From NCBI GenBank assembly GCA_025937235.1, contig JAICRU010000029.1:1-33535 (forward strand): a DNA stretch of 33,535 bases, given 5' to 3'. How positions within the stretch are numbered: the first letter of the stretch is position 1; each line of letters starts with the position of its first letter. The position numbers were made by a program, and so were the translations under genes. This DNA is from Acidimicrobiia bacterium. Its GTDB lineage: Bacteria > Actinomycetota > Acidimicrobiia > Spongiisociales > ZC4RG35. Below, piece by piece: positions 7,352 to 15,655 of the stretch. The notes under the pieces are model-generated. The model worked only from the letters and a program-made list of their open reading frames with translations, made no database searches and was not told where the DNA came from.

Positions 7352-8890
7352 ATGAGCTCGAAGGGTCGGGACGCCATGGCTGGGGCTGCTGCGGTCGCAC
7401 TCGCGCTCGGCGTCTCCGAGCTGGCGGCGGGGCTACTCGGTCTGCCGTCGCTGATCGAAGCCGTGGGCGACTGGGTGATCGATGCCTCACCGACACCGGT
7501 CAAGGAGTGGGCGATTTCGACTTTCGGGACCAATGACAAGCTCGTCCTCCTCATCGGGATCGTGCTCGTCTCGCTCCTGGTCGGTGCCCTGATCGGCATG
7601 ATCGCCCGACGCCGGTTTGGCATCGCCGTCGCCGTTTTCCTCGGGTTCGGCGCTGCGGCGACGCTGGCCGCCACCCGTGATCCGGCCGTTTCGATCGGAG
7701 TGGCAGTGATCCCGGCGGGTCTTGCCATCATCACCGGTCTGGCCGCACTGCGGTGGCTGTACGCACAGAGCCCGGCAGCCGTGGCGCAGGTGGAGGAGCC
7801 GGCCAAACCCGCCGACCCGTCCCGTCGCCGTTTGGTGATCGGGCTGGGCGCGATCCTCGGTGTCGCCGCATTCTCCGGGGGGATCGGGAGGGCCCTGGTC
7901 GACCGCTCGACCCGATCAGTGTCGGGACGCGCCGACGTGAGCTTTCCGGCGGCTGCCGAGTCCCTGCCCCCGATGCCGGAGGCGGCCGAGCTCGGCGTTC
8001 AAGGGCTCAGCCCTGTCATAACACCGAACGAGGTCTTCTACCGGATCGACACCGCATTTCTCAGCGTCCCTCGTGTCGAGATATCCGAATGGGCGATCAC
8101 CGTGGAGGGGCGCGTCGACCGGCCCTACTCCCTCACCTACGACGACCTGCTCGCCATGCCCCTGGTGGAGAGGGACGTGACACTGTCCTGTGTCTCCAAT
8201 GCGGTCGGTGGCGACCTCGTCGGCAACGCTCGGTGGCTCGGGGTTCCCCTCTCCGATATTCTCGACCGGGCCGGGGTGCGCGGAGACGCCGAGCAAGTGG
8301 TGGGGCGCTCGGTCGATGACTTCACCGTCGGGTTCCCGGTCGAGGCGGTCTACGACGGTCGTGACTCCCTGGTGGCCGTGGGGATGAATGGGGAGCCGCT
8401 GCCACTCGAGCACGGATTCCCGGCCCGGCTGGTGGTGGCCGGCCTCTACGGGTATGTGTCGGCCACCAAGTGGCTGTCCTCCATCGAGTTGACCGGTTGG
8501 GACGACTTCGATGCCTACTGGGTCCCGCGTGGCTGGGCCAAGGAAGCGCCCATCAAGACCCAGAGCCGGATCGATACTCCGACCAACAGAACCGCTCTCG
8601 ACCCCGGGAGGCACCGGGTGGCCGGTGTCGCCTGGGCGCCCACCCGGGGGATCTCCAGGGTCGAGGTGAGGCCGGGCGAGGACGCAGAATGGGTCGAGGC
8701 CGAGCTCTCCGAGCCCCTTTCGGACAACTGTTGGCGTCAGTGGGTGGTCGACTGGGATGCCCCCGCCGGGACCCATCGTCTCCAGGTACGTGCCACCGAC
8801 GGTGACGGCAGCGTCCAGACCGATGAGTCGCGCCCCCCTGCTCCCGACGGTGCCACCGGTTGGCACACGATCCAGGTCAGCGTGGGCTGA
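7352..8890 (+). CDS. Membrane-anchored molybdopterin-dependent oxidoreductase, sulfite oxidase fold
   Basis: This 512-aa protein has two parts. Residues 1-178 contain about five membrane segments (roughly 8-32, 62-84, 90-108, 112-137 and 160-176). Residues 215-512 form an extracytoplasmic sulfite-oxidase-type catalytic region: NEVFYRIDTAFLSVP, the molybdenum-ligating cysteine Cys280 in VTLSCVSNAVGG, GVPLSDIL, and PARLVVAGLYGYVSATKWL. A Mo-co dimerisation-like beta domain follows from about residue 400, with GVAWAPTRGISRVEVR. The substrate could be sulfite, a sulfoxide or a protein methionine sulfoxide; the sequence alone does not tell. No heme or haem-binding CxxCH is present, so electrons must pass to an outside partner. 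A separate translocation signal is not needed because of the membrane anchor. Confidence 0.9.
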   Translation: MSSKGRDAMAGAAAVALALGVSELAAGLLGLPSLIEAVGDWVIDASPTPVKEWAISTFGTNDKLVLLIGIVLVSLLVGALIGMIARRRFGIAVAVFLGFGAAATLAATRDPAVSIGVAVIPAGLAIITGLAALRWLYAQSPAAVAQVEEPAKPADPSRRRLVIGLGAILGVAAFSGGIGRALVDRSTRSVSGRADVSFPAAAESLPPMPEAAELGVQGLSPVITPNEVFYRIDTAFLSVPRVEISEWAITVEGRVDRPYSLTYDDLLAMPLVERDVTLSCVSNAVGGDLVGNARWLGVPLSDILDRAGVRGDAEQVVGRSVDDFTVGFPVEAVYDGRDSLVAVGMNGEPLPLEHGFPARLVVAGLYGYVSATKWLSSIELTGWDDFDAYWVPRGWAKEAPIKTQSRIDTPTNRTALDPGRHRVAGVAWAPTRGISRVEVRPGEDAEWVEAELSEPLSDNCWRQWVVDWDAPAGTHRLQVRATDGDGSVQTDESRPPAPDGATGWHTIQVSVG

Positions 8891-8947
8891 TCTCGTCCAA
8901 ATGGGGAGCCACAGATGCGATATGCGGCACTCAGGGTCCCAATTTCA
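8889..8947. repeat. Palindromic intergenic element, copy A
   Basis: The spacer between the molybdoenzyme stop and the convergent gene ending at 8950 is almost entirely this element. It shares five ordered blocks with the copy at 25520-25578: GATCTC, TGGGGAGC (8902-8909), TGCGATATGCG (8916-8926), GGTCCCAATTTC (8935-8946) and a short AAAT block. The ends pair as AAATGGGGA (8899-8907) with TCCCAATTT (8937-8945), one mismatch. It could be a bidirectional terminator, a small structured RNA or a dispersed repeat. Confidence 0.6.
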
Positions 8948-8949
8948 GT

Positions 8950-9906
8950 TCAGTCCTGGTCGGTCGCCGAGATCGCCCAGGACAGCCCGAGATCGGGGCT
9001 GGTGAGGGCGAGGCGAAGAACCCATCCCGTCTCGGGGCTGCCATCGTCGAACCAGTGCCAGGCGAGCGAGGTCGCAGCCCGGCCCATGACGTCTGGATCC
9101 GCCGGCCAGTCCTGGTCGGTCAGCGTGGCCACCGCCCACCAGGCCAGGTAGCGGCCGGCCGCCGCTCCTCGCCGGCGCCCATGGGCTCCGGCCGAAGCCC
9201 CGGCCCACGCCATCCAGGCCATGCCCGAACCGGGGCCGAGATCGGCCGCCCGAGCCCGGGTCATGCCCAACGCGGCAATAGCGGCCAGATGGTCTCCCTC
9301 CGCGGCGGCGGTCTGGCACCGGCCGTTGGATTGGTCGGTCCAGGCCTCGACCAGGTCTGCCAGTGCAGCGGCGGAGGGAAGATCGTCGATCGTCGTTGGG
9401 TTTTCCGGTAGTTCCACGACCAGAGTTGGTGGCAGCGATGGGGAGGGCGCCTCGATCCCATCACTCTTGTATGTCGCCGTCTCGTAAGCCGGCTCCCAGG
9501 GCTGGAGGTGCGCGGGCAGGTCCGGGATCTCATCCACCCGGTCGCCGCGCACGACCCTCTCTGCGGCGAAGGTGTCTCGGTCGGGCCCGGGCGTCAGGTG
9601 CGGATCCATCTCTGCCCACGTCTTGGTGCTCGCCGCCACCTCGGGAAGGGGGCCCAGACCGAATCTGGAGCCGCCTTCCGACACGACCGACCCGGCAATG
9701 GGGGCCGGGGCCTCGAGAGCCAGGCGATAACGGATGTGCTCCTCCACACCCCAGACCTGCTTTCCCCTGGTCACCGCCTCGGCACATCGCCGTCTCAATT
9801 CGAGAAGCCGGTCCCAGTCCCGGGCGGCACACAGCCCATCGATCACTCGCAACAGCTCATCGGTGTCTGACGACTCGATTGCTTCGATCGCCCGTGGCCA
9901 GGTCAT
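8950..9906 (-). CDS. Conserved-looking hypothetical protein, 318 aa
   Basis: I do not recognise this protein. The N-terminal 60 residues look helical and repeat-like (DELLRVIDGLCAARDWDRLLELRRRC). The middle is rich in Pro and acidic residues (about 90-180). The C-terminal half is an Ala/Trp-rich helical domain (GMAWMAWAGASAGAHGRRRG, then AAAGRYLAWWAVATL) that ends in WVLRLALTSPDLGLSWAIS. There is no signal peptide or clear membrane span. The ATG at 9906 overlaps the TGA of the rhodanese gene (ATGA, 9903-9906), so it is translationally coupled to it. A longer open frame upstream only reads through sseA out of frame. The last residues, about diagonal to a substrate fold, give no catalytic motif. 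Confidence 0.7.
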   Translation of the reverse strand: MTWPRAIEAIESSDTDELLRVIDGLCAARDWDRLLELRRRCAEAVTRGKQVWGVEEHIRYRLALEAPAPIAGSVVSEGGSRFGLGPLPEVAASTKTWAEMDPHLTPGPDRDTFAAERVVRGDRVDEIPDLPAHLQPWEPAYETATYKSDGIEAPSPSLPPTLVVELPENPTTIDDLPSAAALADLVEAWTDQSNGRCQTAAAEGDHLAAIAALGMTRARAADLGPGSGMAWMAWAGASAGAHGRRRGAAAGRYLAWWAVATLTDQDWPADPDVMGRAATSLAWHWFDDGSPETGWVLRLALTSPDLGLSWAISATDQD

Positions 9907-10718
9907 GGCTCGGGCCCGGTGGCGACCGGGAGGTCGCGGCGGGACCAATCGGAGAACGACCCCACATAGACATCGGGAATGGGACGTCCGGCGACGACCA
10001 GGGCTAGGGCCGCGTGACAGGCGTTGACTCCGCTGCCACAGGAGACGATCCCCCGATCCGGGAAGCCGCGGTAGCGATCGGCCAGGCTTTCCGGGCTGCG
10101 GAAGCGGCCATCCTCCAGATTGCCTTCGAGCGGGTAGTTGACCGCTCCCGGGATATGTCCTGCCTTTGGGTCGACCGGCTCCGTCTCTCCTCGATACCGC
10201 TCTGGGGCCCGCACATCGACGATGAATCTTCCCCCGAGCTCGTCGTGTGTCACCACACCCCTGAACCGTGCCACCGGCGGGTAGTCGGTCCGCACCGGGA
10301 CCACGGGCTCCGTCTCCAGGGGAAAGCCGTCTTGTGTCCAGGCCTGGATGCCTCCGTCGAGCACGCGAACCTCTCCAAGATGTCCGATGGAGTGCAGCAT
10401 CCACCAAAGCCGGGCGGCGACCGCTCCACCGACGTCGTCGTAGACCACGACGTCGTCTGCGGGGCCCAGCCCCAGCCTTCCCAGAGTGCGGGAGAATTCG
10501 GCTGCGGTAGGCAACGGGTGACGGCCCTCCCCGGATGGGGCGGCCAGGTCCGTCTCCAGATCCACGAACACCGCGCCGGGTATGTGTCCCTCGGCGTAGG
10601 CGTCGGCGCCGTGGCCGGGGTTGGCCAGCGACCAGCGCACGTCGAAGATCGCGTTGTCTTCGAGGGACCCGATCAGCTCATGTGTGCTGATCAGCGGGCT
10701 GGTCATCGGTGTCGTCAC
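9903..10718 (-). CDS. sseA: Sulfurtransferase, two rhodanese domains (3-mercaptopyruvate type)
   Basis: The 271-aa protein has two rhodanese domains. The inactive N-terminal one (about 9-135) contains HIPGAVFVDLETDLA, VVVYDDVGG and VLDGGIQAW. The active C-terminal one (about 150-265) contains FIVDVRAPERYRGE, AGHIPGAVNYPLEG and the loop SCGSGVNACH with catalytic Cys227. The CGSGVxA loop is nearer to 3-mercaptopyruvate sulfurtransferases than to thiosulfate rhodaneses (CRKGVTx), so mercaptopyruvate is the likely donor. A second start, ATG at 10706, is possible. Either start overlaps the end of the upstream small gene, by 41 or 29 bp. The downstream 318-aa gene is ATGA-coupled. Confidence 0.9.
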   Translation of the reverse strand: MTTPMTSPLISTHELIGSLEDNAIFDVRWSLANPGHGADAYAEGHIPGAVFVDLETDLAAPSGEGRHPLPTAAEFSRTLGRLGLGPADDVVVYDDVGGAVAARLWWMLHSIGHLGEVRVLDGGIQAWTQDGFPLETEPVVPVRTDYPPVARFRGVVTHDELGGRFIVDVRAPERYRGETEPVDPKAGHIPGAVNYPLEGNLEDGRFRSPESLADRYRGFPDRGIVSCGSGVNACHAALALVVAGRPIPDVYVGSFSDWSRRDLPVATGPEP

Positions 10719-11031
10719 GAATCTCGAGCTCGGTGCCCAGGCCGCTCACCGTCGCACCCAGGGCGGCGGCGAGCGAGCCGGCCGCTTTCTTGAGCTGGGC
10801 CCGGGTCCCGGGATCGCCCATCGCCGCGCTGAACGATGCAGCCACCTGGTCCCAGGCACCGGCCAGCGTGGCCAGGGCGCTCCTTATCTCTTCTTCACTG
10901 GGGCCCCCGTCTGACGCCAGGTCCTCATAGGTGCGTCGGAGCCGGTCTTTCAGGGCGCTCCATTCGGTTGTGACCGCGTCCCAGGGATCAGCATCCCCAT
11001 TCGACGTAGCATCGGCCCGGTGCGTGTCCAC
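10678..11031 (-). CDS. Small conserved helical protein, about 117 aa
   Basis: This protein is not assigned to a named family. It is mostly helical and acidic: WDAVTTEWSALKDRLRRTYE, then a GPSEEEIRSALATLAGAWDQ segment, then QLKKAAGSLAAALGATVSGL. Similar small actinobacterial proteins of unknown function have this layout. The start is GTG at 11031, because no other start codon lies before the conserved helices. It is supported by TACCAT ending 7 nt upstream on this strand. With that start its first 12 bases overlap the divergent exonuclease gene. It leads the operon with the sulfurtransferase, whose start lies inside it. Confidence 0.65.
   Translation of the reverse strand: MDTHRADATSNGDADPWDAVTTEWSALKDRLRRTYEDLASDGGPSEEEIRSALATLAGAWDQVAASFSAAMGDPGTRAQLKKAAGSLAAALGATVSGLGTELEIRDDTDDQPADQHT
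11007..11012 (+). promoter_or_regulatory. Putative leaderless -10 element of the exonuclease gene
   Basis: TAGCAT ends 7 nt before the GTG at 11020. It lies within the first codons of the divergent small gene. No good -35 is visible. Confidence 0.45.
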
Positions 11032-11892
11032 CTCCTCGATGGTACCTACGAGCTCTTTCGCTCTCACTATGGCCGCAAGGACACCGTCACCGGCCCGGAC
11101 GGACAGGATCTGAAGGCGACCCTGGGGATCATGGAGTCCACCCTCGCCCTGCTCCGAGAGCCGGAGGTGACCCATCTCGCTGCCAGTTTCGACACCGTGA
11201 TCGAGTCCTTTCGCAACGTCATGTTCCCCTACTACAAGTCCTCTGCAGGCATGGACCCCGATCTGCTCGCCCAGTTCCCCGTCGCCGAGACCGCTTTGGA
11301 GGCCCTCGGTGTCGTGGTGTGGCGGAACATCGAGTTCGAAGCCGACGACGCCATCGCCACGGCCGCCATCCGCTGGGTCGAGGACGTCGATCAGGTGGTG
11401 ATCGCAACTCCGGACAAGGACTTGAACCAACTCGTCATCGGGGACCGGATCGTCACCTACAACCGCCGTGAGCAAAAGATCCTCGACGAGAGAGCCGTGG
11501 TGGACAAGTTCGGGATACACCCCGAGTCGATACCCGACTATCTCGCCTTGGTGGGCGACACCGCCGACGGCGTACCCGGGTTGCCCGGGTGGGGCGCCAA
11601 GTCCGCCTCGACCGTCTTGGCCCGTTATCCGCGTCTGGAGCTGATCCCCGAGTCGGCGTCCGATTGGGAGGTGACGGTTCGCGGGGGCGACAAGCTGGCC
11701 GCGGTGCTGAGCGAGAATCACGATCTGGCCTATCTGTACCGGGAGCTCACCACCTTGCGGTTCGACGTCCCCATCGATGAGACCCTGGGCGACCTGGAAT
11801 GGAAGGGTGTCCCCCGCCGCCGCTTCGAGGAATTCTGCACCTCGGTCGGCTTCGACCCCGACTCGATCCGGGTTCATCGCTGGGCGGACTGA
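11020..11892 (+). CDS. 5'-3' exonuclease / flap endonuclease-like protein
   Basis: The 290-aa protein corresponds to the stand-alone PIN-like 5'-3' exonuclease domain also found at the N-terminus of DNA polymerase I. Metal ligands are seen as Asp7 (HLLDGTYELF), Asp58 (AASFDTVIES), Glu107-Ala-Asp109-Asp110 (EADDAIAT), Asp132 and Asp134 (TPDKDLNQLV), and Asp180 and Asp183 (VGDTADGVPGLPGWGAKSA). The last motif is part of the helix-3-turn-helix that grips duplex DNA. The likely role is removing 5' flaps or RNA primers. GTG 11020 is the natural start, with MRVHLLDGTYELFR reading straight into the first metal site. Its 5' end overlaps the divergent gene by 12 bp. Confidence 0.9.
   Translation: MRVHLLDGTYELFRSHYGRKDTVTGPDGQDLKATLGIMESTLALLREPEVTHLAASFDTVIESFRNVMFPYYKSSAGMDPDLLAQFPVAETALEALGVVVWRNIEFEADDAIATAAIRWVEDVDQVVIATPDKDLNQLVIGDRIVTYNRREQKILDERAVVDKFGIHPESIPDYLALVGDTADGVPGLPGWGAKSASTVLARYPRLELIPESASDWEVTVRGGDKLAAVLSENHDLAYLYRELTTLRFDVPIDETLGDLEWKGVPRRRFEEFCTSVGFDPDSIRVHRWAD
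11039..11044 (-). promoter_or_regulatory. Putative leaderless -10 element of the small gene at 10678-11031
   Basis: On the minus strand TACCAT ends 7 nt before the GTG at 11031. It sits inside codons 7-9 of the exonuclease gene, so the two divergent promoters are interlocked with each other's coding sequence. Confidence 0.45.
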
Positions 11893-11905
11893 CCCCGTGG
11901 GTGGG

Positions 11906-11945
11906 CCGTGTGCAGGCGACCATCTCCGTGGGTGGTCACACACGG
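11906..11945. terminator. Hairpin between convergent genes, candidate bidirectional terminator
   Basis: CCGTGTG (11906-11912) pairs with CACACGG (11939-11945). An inner stem pairs GACCA (11918-11922) with TGGTC (11933-11937). It fills the 56-bp spacer between the exonuclease stop and the ABC transporter stop. No T-tract follows on either side. Confidence 0.45.
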
Positions 11946-11948
11946 CTC

Positions 11949-13925
11949 TCAGGCCGCCGCTTCGGGCTCTTCCTGGGCCCCGCTGAACTGCGCGTTGTAG
12001 AGAGCGGCATAGGCGCCGTCGAGGGCGACCAGTTCGTCGTGGGTGCCTTGCTCCACGATTCGGCCCTCCTCCATCACCAGGATCAGATCGGCGTCCCGGA
12101 TGGTGGAAAGACGGTGGGCGATCACGAAGCTGGTCCGATCGGTGCGCAGGGCGGCCATGGCATGCTGGAGGAGAAGCTCGGTTCTGGTGTCGACCGAGCT
12201 GGTGGCCTCGTCCAGGATCAGCAGCGATGGGTCGGCGAGGAAAGCGCGAGCGATGGTGATCAGCTGCTTCTCGCCGGCACTCACGTTGCTCCCCTCGTCA
12301 TCGATGATCGTGTCATAACCGTCAGGGAGACTGTGGACGAAGCGGTCGACGAAGGTGGCCTTGGCCGCGTCGAGGATCTCCTCCTCGCTGGCATCGGGGC
12401 GCCCGTAGGCGATGTTCTCCCGGATCGTCCCCTTGAACAGCCAGGTGTCCTGCAGGACCATGCCGATCTCTGAGCGCAGATCGGACCGTCGCATATGGGC
12501 GATGTCCACGTCGTCGAGGGTGATCCGCCCCGAGTCGAGCTCGTAGAAGCGCATGATCAGGTTGACCAGGGTGGTCTTGCCGGCACCGGTCGGGCCGACG
12601 ATCGCCACCTGCTGGCCTGGCTCGACCGTGAGGGACAGATCCTCGATGAGGGGGCGGTCCTCCTCGTAGCGGAAGGACACCTCCTCGAACACGACCCGTC
12701 CGTGTCGGTCGCCGACCATCTCCGGGACCTGGTCGTCGGGGGCCTCCGCATCGGCATCGAGCAGCTCGAACACCCGCTCCGCCGAGGCGACGCCGGATTG
12801 GAGGAGGTTCACCATCGATGCGATCTGGGTGACCGGGTGGGTGAACTGCCGGGAGTACTGGATGAAGGCCTGGACGTCACCGAGGCTCATCGTCCCACTG
12901 GCAACCCGCAGCCCGCCGACCACCGCGATGACGACGTAGTTGAGGTTCCCGATGAACATCATGATCGGCATGATCAGCCCGGAGAGGAACTGGGCGCCGA
13001 AGCTGGCCTTGTAGAGCTCCTCGTTCTCGACTTCGAAGCCCGCCTGGCTCTCCCCCTGCCGCCCATACACCTTGACCAGGGAATGACCGGTGAAGGCCTC
13101 CTCGATCTGGGCATTGAGGGTCCCGGTCCGCCGCCATTGGGTGATGAACTGGGTCTGGGAGCGCTTCATGACCAACCCGGCGAGGACCATCGACACGGGG
13201 ATCGTGACCAGGGCGATGACGGCCAGGGCCGGCGAGATGGAGAACATCATCCCGACGACGAAGAGGACCGTGAGGACCGAGGTGAGTAGCTGGCTCATCG
13301 TCTGTTGCAGGGTCTGCGAGACGTTGTCGATGTCGTTGGTGACACGGCTCAGCAGCTCGCCACGGGGCTGGCGATCGAAGTAGCGGAGCGGAAGGCGATT
13401 CAGCTTGTCCTCGACCTCGCCCCTGAGCCGGAAGATGGTGCGCTGAACGACGTCGTTGAGCAGATAGCCCTGGAGGAAGCCGAGGAGTGCCGATGCCGCA
13501 TACAGGGCGAGGGCGACGAGGAGCGCAGTGCCCAGGGCCTGGAAGTCGATGCCCTGCCCCGGCACGAGATCGACTCCGCCGAGCAGATCGGCGATCTGGC
13601 CCTGGCCCTGTGCCCGGGCCGCATCGATCGCCTCGGCCTTTGTCGTCCCCTCAGGCAGACGTGACCCGATGACCCCGGCAAAGATCAGATCGGTGGCCTG
13701 CCCGAGCACCCTCGGCCCGATCGCGGCGAGCCCGACGCTGACGACGGCAGTCAGGAAGACGAGCATGACCCGCAGCCGCTCGGGGCGGAGCCGGGCGGCC
13801 AGCCGTCTTGCCGAAGAACCGAAATCGAGTGACTTCTGCCCGATCATGCCGCCCCCGAACGGTCCGCGCCCCGGCCCGGGCCCGGCCTGGACCCTCTCGG
13901 TGGCCTTCATCGTGCGATCGCTCAC
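11949..13925 (-). CDS. ABC exporter half-transporter, catalytically complete subunit
   Basis: This 658-aa type I exporter half has a membrane domain (about 50-385, six spans) fused to an ATPase domain. Walker A is GPTGAGKT at 444-451, the Q-loop is at Gln492, Walker B with catalytic Glu573 is LLILDEATSSVD, and the switch His604 is in VIAHRLS. Its signature motif is VSAGEK at 548-553 instead of LSGGQ. The partner has a normal signature but a faulty catalytic site, so this subunit supplies the active Walker A/B and His of the working site. A long linker with two Gly/Gln-rich stretches (about 85-125) sits between the first two spans. The GTG start overlaps the partner's stop by GTGA. Substrate unknown; multidrug or lipid export is typical. 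Confidence 0.93.
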   Translation of the reverse strand: MSDRTMKATERVQAGPGPGRGPFGGGMIGQKSLDFGSSARRLAARLRPERLRVMLVFLTAVVSVGLAAIGPRVLGQATDLIFAGVIGSRLPEGTTKAEAIDAARAQGQGQIADLLGGVDLVPGQGIDFQALGTALLVALALYAASALLGFLQGYLLNDVVQRTIFRLRGEVEDKLNRLPLRYFDRQPRGELLSRVTNDIDNVSQTLQQTMSQLLTSVLTVLFVVGMMFSISPALAVIALVTIPVSMVLAGLVMKRSQTQFITQWRRTGTLNAQIEEAFTGHSLVKVYGRQGESQAGFEVENEELYKASFGAQFLSGLIMPIMMFIGNLNYVVIAVVGGLRVASGTMSLGDVQAFIQYSRQFTHPVTQIASMVNLLQSGVASAERVFELLDADAEAPDDQVPEMVGDRHGRVVFEEVSFRYEEDRPLIEDLSLTVEPGQQVAIVGPTGAGKTTLVNLIMRFYELDSGRITLDDVDIAHMRRSDLRSEIGMVLQDTWLFKGTIRENIAYGRPDASEEEILDAAKATFVDRFVHSLPDGYDTIIDDEGSNVSAGEKQLITIARAFLADPSLLILDEATSSVDTRTELLLQHAMAALRTDRTSFVIAHRLSTIRDADLILVMEEGRIVEQGTHDELVALDGAYAALYNAQFSGAQEEPEAAA

Positions 13926-15655
13926 GAGGCGACCTCGGCCCTGAGCTGAGACTCCACGATCTCGACGTAGGTGGGGCTGGTGGCAAGGAGCGCCTCATGG
14001 GTGCCGAGGCCAACGATCTCCCCGTCCTCCAGCACGATGATCTGATCGGCGTCGGCGATGGTCGACACCCGCTGGGCCACGATGATCACCGTTGCCTGGG
14101 CTGTGACCGGCTTGAGGGCACGGCGGAGTCGGGCGTCGGTGGCCAGGTCCAGCGACGAGAACGAATCGTCGAAGACATAGATCTCAGGGCGGCGGATCAC
14201 GGCCCTGGCGATCGCCAGCCGTTGACGCTGGCCGCCCGAGAAGTTGGTCCCACCCTGGGCCACCTCCGATTCGAGTCCCTCGGGTTGGGCGGCCACGAAG
14301 TCGCGAGCCTGTGCGATCTCGAGAGCGGCCCACATCTCATCATCGGTCGCATCGGGTTTCCCGAAGCGGAGGTTGCTCGCCACCGTGCCCGAGAACAGAT
14401 ATGCCTTCTGCGGGACCAGGCCGATCTTCGACCACAGGGTGTCGGGGTCGATCTCTCTCACATCTACTCCGTCCACCAGGACCGTCCCGCTCGTCGGGTC
14501 GAAGAGACGGGGGATCAGGCTGAGCAGTGTGGTCTTCCCGGCCCCGGTCGAGCCGATGATCGCAGTGGTCTGACCGGCGCCGGCGGAGAAGGTGACATCG
14601 CTCAGGATGGGATGGGCGGCTCCCGGGTAGGAAAAGCCGACACCTTCGAATGCCAACTCACTCTTGCCGGGCAGGTCGATCACTGCCCGGGTAGGCGGGA
14701 CCACGGTGGAGTCGGTGTGGAGCACCTCTCCGACCCGGTCGGCGCTGACCGACGCACGTGGCACGAGGATCAGCATGAAGGTCGACATCATGACCGCCAT
14801 CAGGATCTGGATCAGATAGGAGAGAAAGGCGGTCAGGGCGCCAATCTCCATCGCACCGGCATCGACGCGCTGGGCGCCAAACCACAAGACCGCGACGCTG
14901 GAGACATTGAGGACCAGCATCAGTACAGGGAACATGGCCGCCATCCAGCGGCCGACGGTGACCGCGACATCGGTGAGATCGGCGTTGGCGCGGCCGAACC
15001 GCGCCGTCTCGAATGGTTCCCGGACGAAGGCGCGGAGAACGCGGATGCCGGTCGTCTGCTCTCGGAGCACCCGGTTGACGTCGTCGATCCGGGTCTGCAT
15101 GACCCGGTAGCCGGGGATCATCCGGGAGATGATCAGGCCGACGACCACGCCGAGGACGGGCACGGCCACAGCCACCAGCCAGGAGAGGCCGACATCCTCT
15201 CTGATCGCCATGACGACCCCACCCACCATCATGATCGGTGCGGCGATCAGCATCGTGAAGGTCATGAGGACCAGCATCTGGATCTGCTGGACGTCGTTGG
15301 TGTTGCGGGTGATCAGGGAGGGTGCGCCGAACCGCCCCATCTCACGAGCGGAGAAGGAGCCGACCCGGGCGAAGATGGCGGAACGCAGGTCTCGCCCGAA
15401 GGCCATGGCGGTTCGGGCGCCGAAGTAGACGGCTGTGATGGTGCAGGCGACCTGGAGGAGCGAGATCCCGAGCATCACGGCTCCCACCCGGATGATGTAG
15501 TCGGTGTCACCGTTCACCACGCCGTTGTCGATGATGTCGGCGTTGAGGCTGGGCAAGTACAGCGAGGCGATCGTCCCCACTACCTGGAGGACGACGACGA
15601 TCAGCACCTCGCGCTTGTAGGGCCGAAGGTAGGTGCGGAGGGTCCGGAGCAGCAT
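13922..15655 (-). CDS. ABC exporter half-transporter, subunit with degenerate ATP site
   Basis: The 577-aa protein has a six-span membrane domain (about 15-300) and an ATPase domain. Walker A is GSTGAGKT at 368-375 and the signature FSGGQ at 473-477 is canonical. The Walker B region reads IYVFDDSFSSLD, placing Asp497 where the catalytic Glu should be. The switch histidine is replaced by Gln527 (VAQRVST). Both changes are the known marks of the degenerate site in heterodimeric exporters such as TM287/288 and TAP. It should pair with the product of the next gene. The start ATG overlaps the tetR stop (ATGA, 15655-15658), and this gene overlaps the next by GTGA, so all three are one coupled operon. 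Confidence 0.93.
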   Translation of the reverse strand: MLLRTLRTYLRPYKREVLIVVVLQVVGTIASLYLPSLNADIIDNGVVNGDTDYIIRVGAVMLGISLLQVACTITAVYFGARTAMAFGRDLRSAIFARVGSFSAREMGRFGAPSLITRNTNDVQQIQMLVLMTFTMLIAAPIMMVGGVVMAIREDVGLSWLVAVAVPVLGVVVGLIISRMIPGYRVMQTRIDDVNRVLREQTTGIRVLRAFVREPFETARFGRANADLTDVAVTVGRWMAAMFPVLMLVLNVSSVAVLWFGAQRVDAGAMEIGALTAFLSYLIQILMAVMMSTFMLILVPRASVSADRVGEVLHTDSTVVPPTRAVIDLPGKSELAFEGVGFSYPGAAHPILSDVTFSAGAGQTTAIIGSTGAGKTTLLSLIPRLFDPTSGTVLVDGVDVREIDPDTLWSKIGLVPQKAYLFSGTVASNLRFGKPDATDDEMWAALEIAQARDFVAAQPEGLESEVAQGGTNFSGGQRQRLAIARAVIRRPEIYVFDDSFSSLDLATDARLRRALKPVTAQATVIIVAQRVSTIADADQIIVLEDGEIVGLGTHEALLATSPTYVEIVESQLRAEVAS

